Source: Actinomycetales bacterium
GTDB lineage: Bacteria; Actinomycetota; Actinomycetes; Actinomycetales; Microbacteriaceae
Direction: 5' to 3'
Assembly (NCBI GenBank): GCA_028868555.1
Contig: JAGWUG010000067.1
Coordinates: 1 to 5,752, forward strand
Length of the DNA: 5,752 nucleotides
The notes under the pieces were generated by a model. The model ran no database searches. It worked only from the letters and a program-made list of their open reading frames with translations, and was not told the origin of the DNA. The position numbers and the translations under genes are program-made. Positions 5,703 through 5,752 of this stretch are shown one piece after another. The stretch's first letter is position 1; every line of letters begins with the position of its first letter.

Positions 5703-5752
5703 ATGGCTGCTAAGAGCGACCCACGTCGTAAGCCTCGCAACGCCAAGAACGC
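5703..5752 (+). CDS. rpsR: 30S ribosomal protein bS18, first 16 residues (runs off the right edge)
   Basis: Only MAAKSDPRRKPRNAKN and two bases of the next codon are visible. The basic, disordered N-terminus (RRKPRNAKN) is like that of actinobacterial bS18, and the place directly after rpsF and ssb with a good ribosome binding site makes the call nearly certain despite the short length. bS18 pairs with bS6 on the 30S platform and would be the second half of the complex expected to bind the rpsF leader. rplI often follows rpsR, but that lies outside the window. Confidence 0.9.
   Translation, partial: MAAKSDPRRKPRNAKN

Noticed and set aside
1..5752. Mobile element, CRISPR array, tRNA/rRNA gene or novel defence system
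   Set aside because: Both strands were read for direct repeat arrays, transposase or integrase motifs and structured RNA genes, and none was seen. The gene order is conserved housekeeping.

Overview
The window looks like ordinary chromosome from a high-GC Gram-positive bacterium (Actinomycetota), most likely Microbacteriaceae or a close relative. The evidence is the gene order, the protein sequences (bS6, SSB, MurJ, class II CCA enzyme and a DUF6049-like protein all read as actinobacterial), the GC-rich DNA with GC-biased third positions, and the use of GTG and TTG starts. The short MurJ (546 aa, no pseudokinase tail), the very short DUF6049-like protein (169 aa) and the tight packing would fit a streamlined genome. 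That lineage-level statement is inference.

Layout. The left half is a minus-strand block read from right to left: a NUDIX hydrolase (3176-2709), a small exported DUF6049-like protein (2712-2203, sharing GTGA with the NUDIX stop), the lipid II flippase murJ (2195-555, 7 nt after the previous stop) and thioredoxin reductase trxB (498 to beyond the left edge). The right half is on the plus strand: the CCA-adding tRNA nucleotidyltransferase (3232-4653), then rpsF (4765-5151), ssb (5172-5672) and the first 16 codons of rpsR (from 5703). The two halves diverge from a 55-bp region (3177-3231). From family knowledge this order is a conserved actinobacterial arrangement, often near the replication origin. 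The origin itself is not in the window.

How the genes work together. The minus-strand genes combine envelope building (MurJ, and an exported single-pass protein next to it) with redox and nucleotide housekeeping (TrxB, NUDIX). The plus-strand genes serve tRNA maturation, the small ribosomal subunit (bS6 and its partner bS18) and single-stranded DNA binding. rpsF-ssb-rpsR is the classic operon in which the S6:S18 complex can control its own mRNA.

No exotic accessory system, mobile element, CRISPR array or RNA gene was found. The most informative non-coding feature is the rpsF leader (about 4663-4764). It has a perfect 7-bp hairpin with a CCG at its 3' foot, enclosed by a stem that pairs a CCTCCT directly with the rpsF Shine-Dalgarno AGGAGG. 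This is the architecture expected of an S6:S18 autoregulatory leader. Further regulatory guesses are a leaderless NUDIX transcript and two cases where an upstream TAG stop codon forms part of a candidate -10 box. No stretch over 300 bases lacks a gene.
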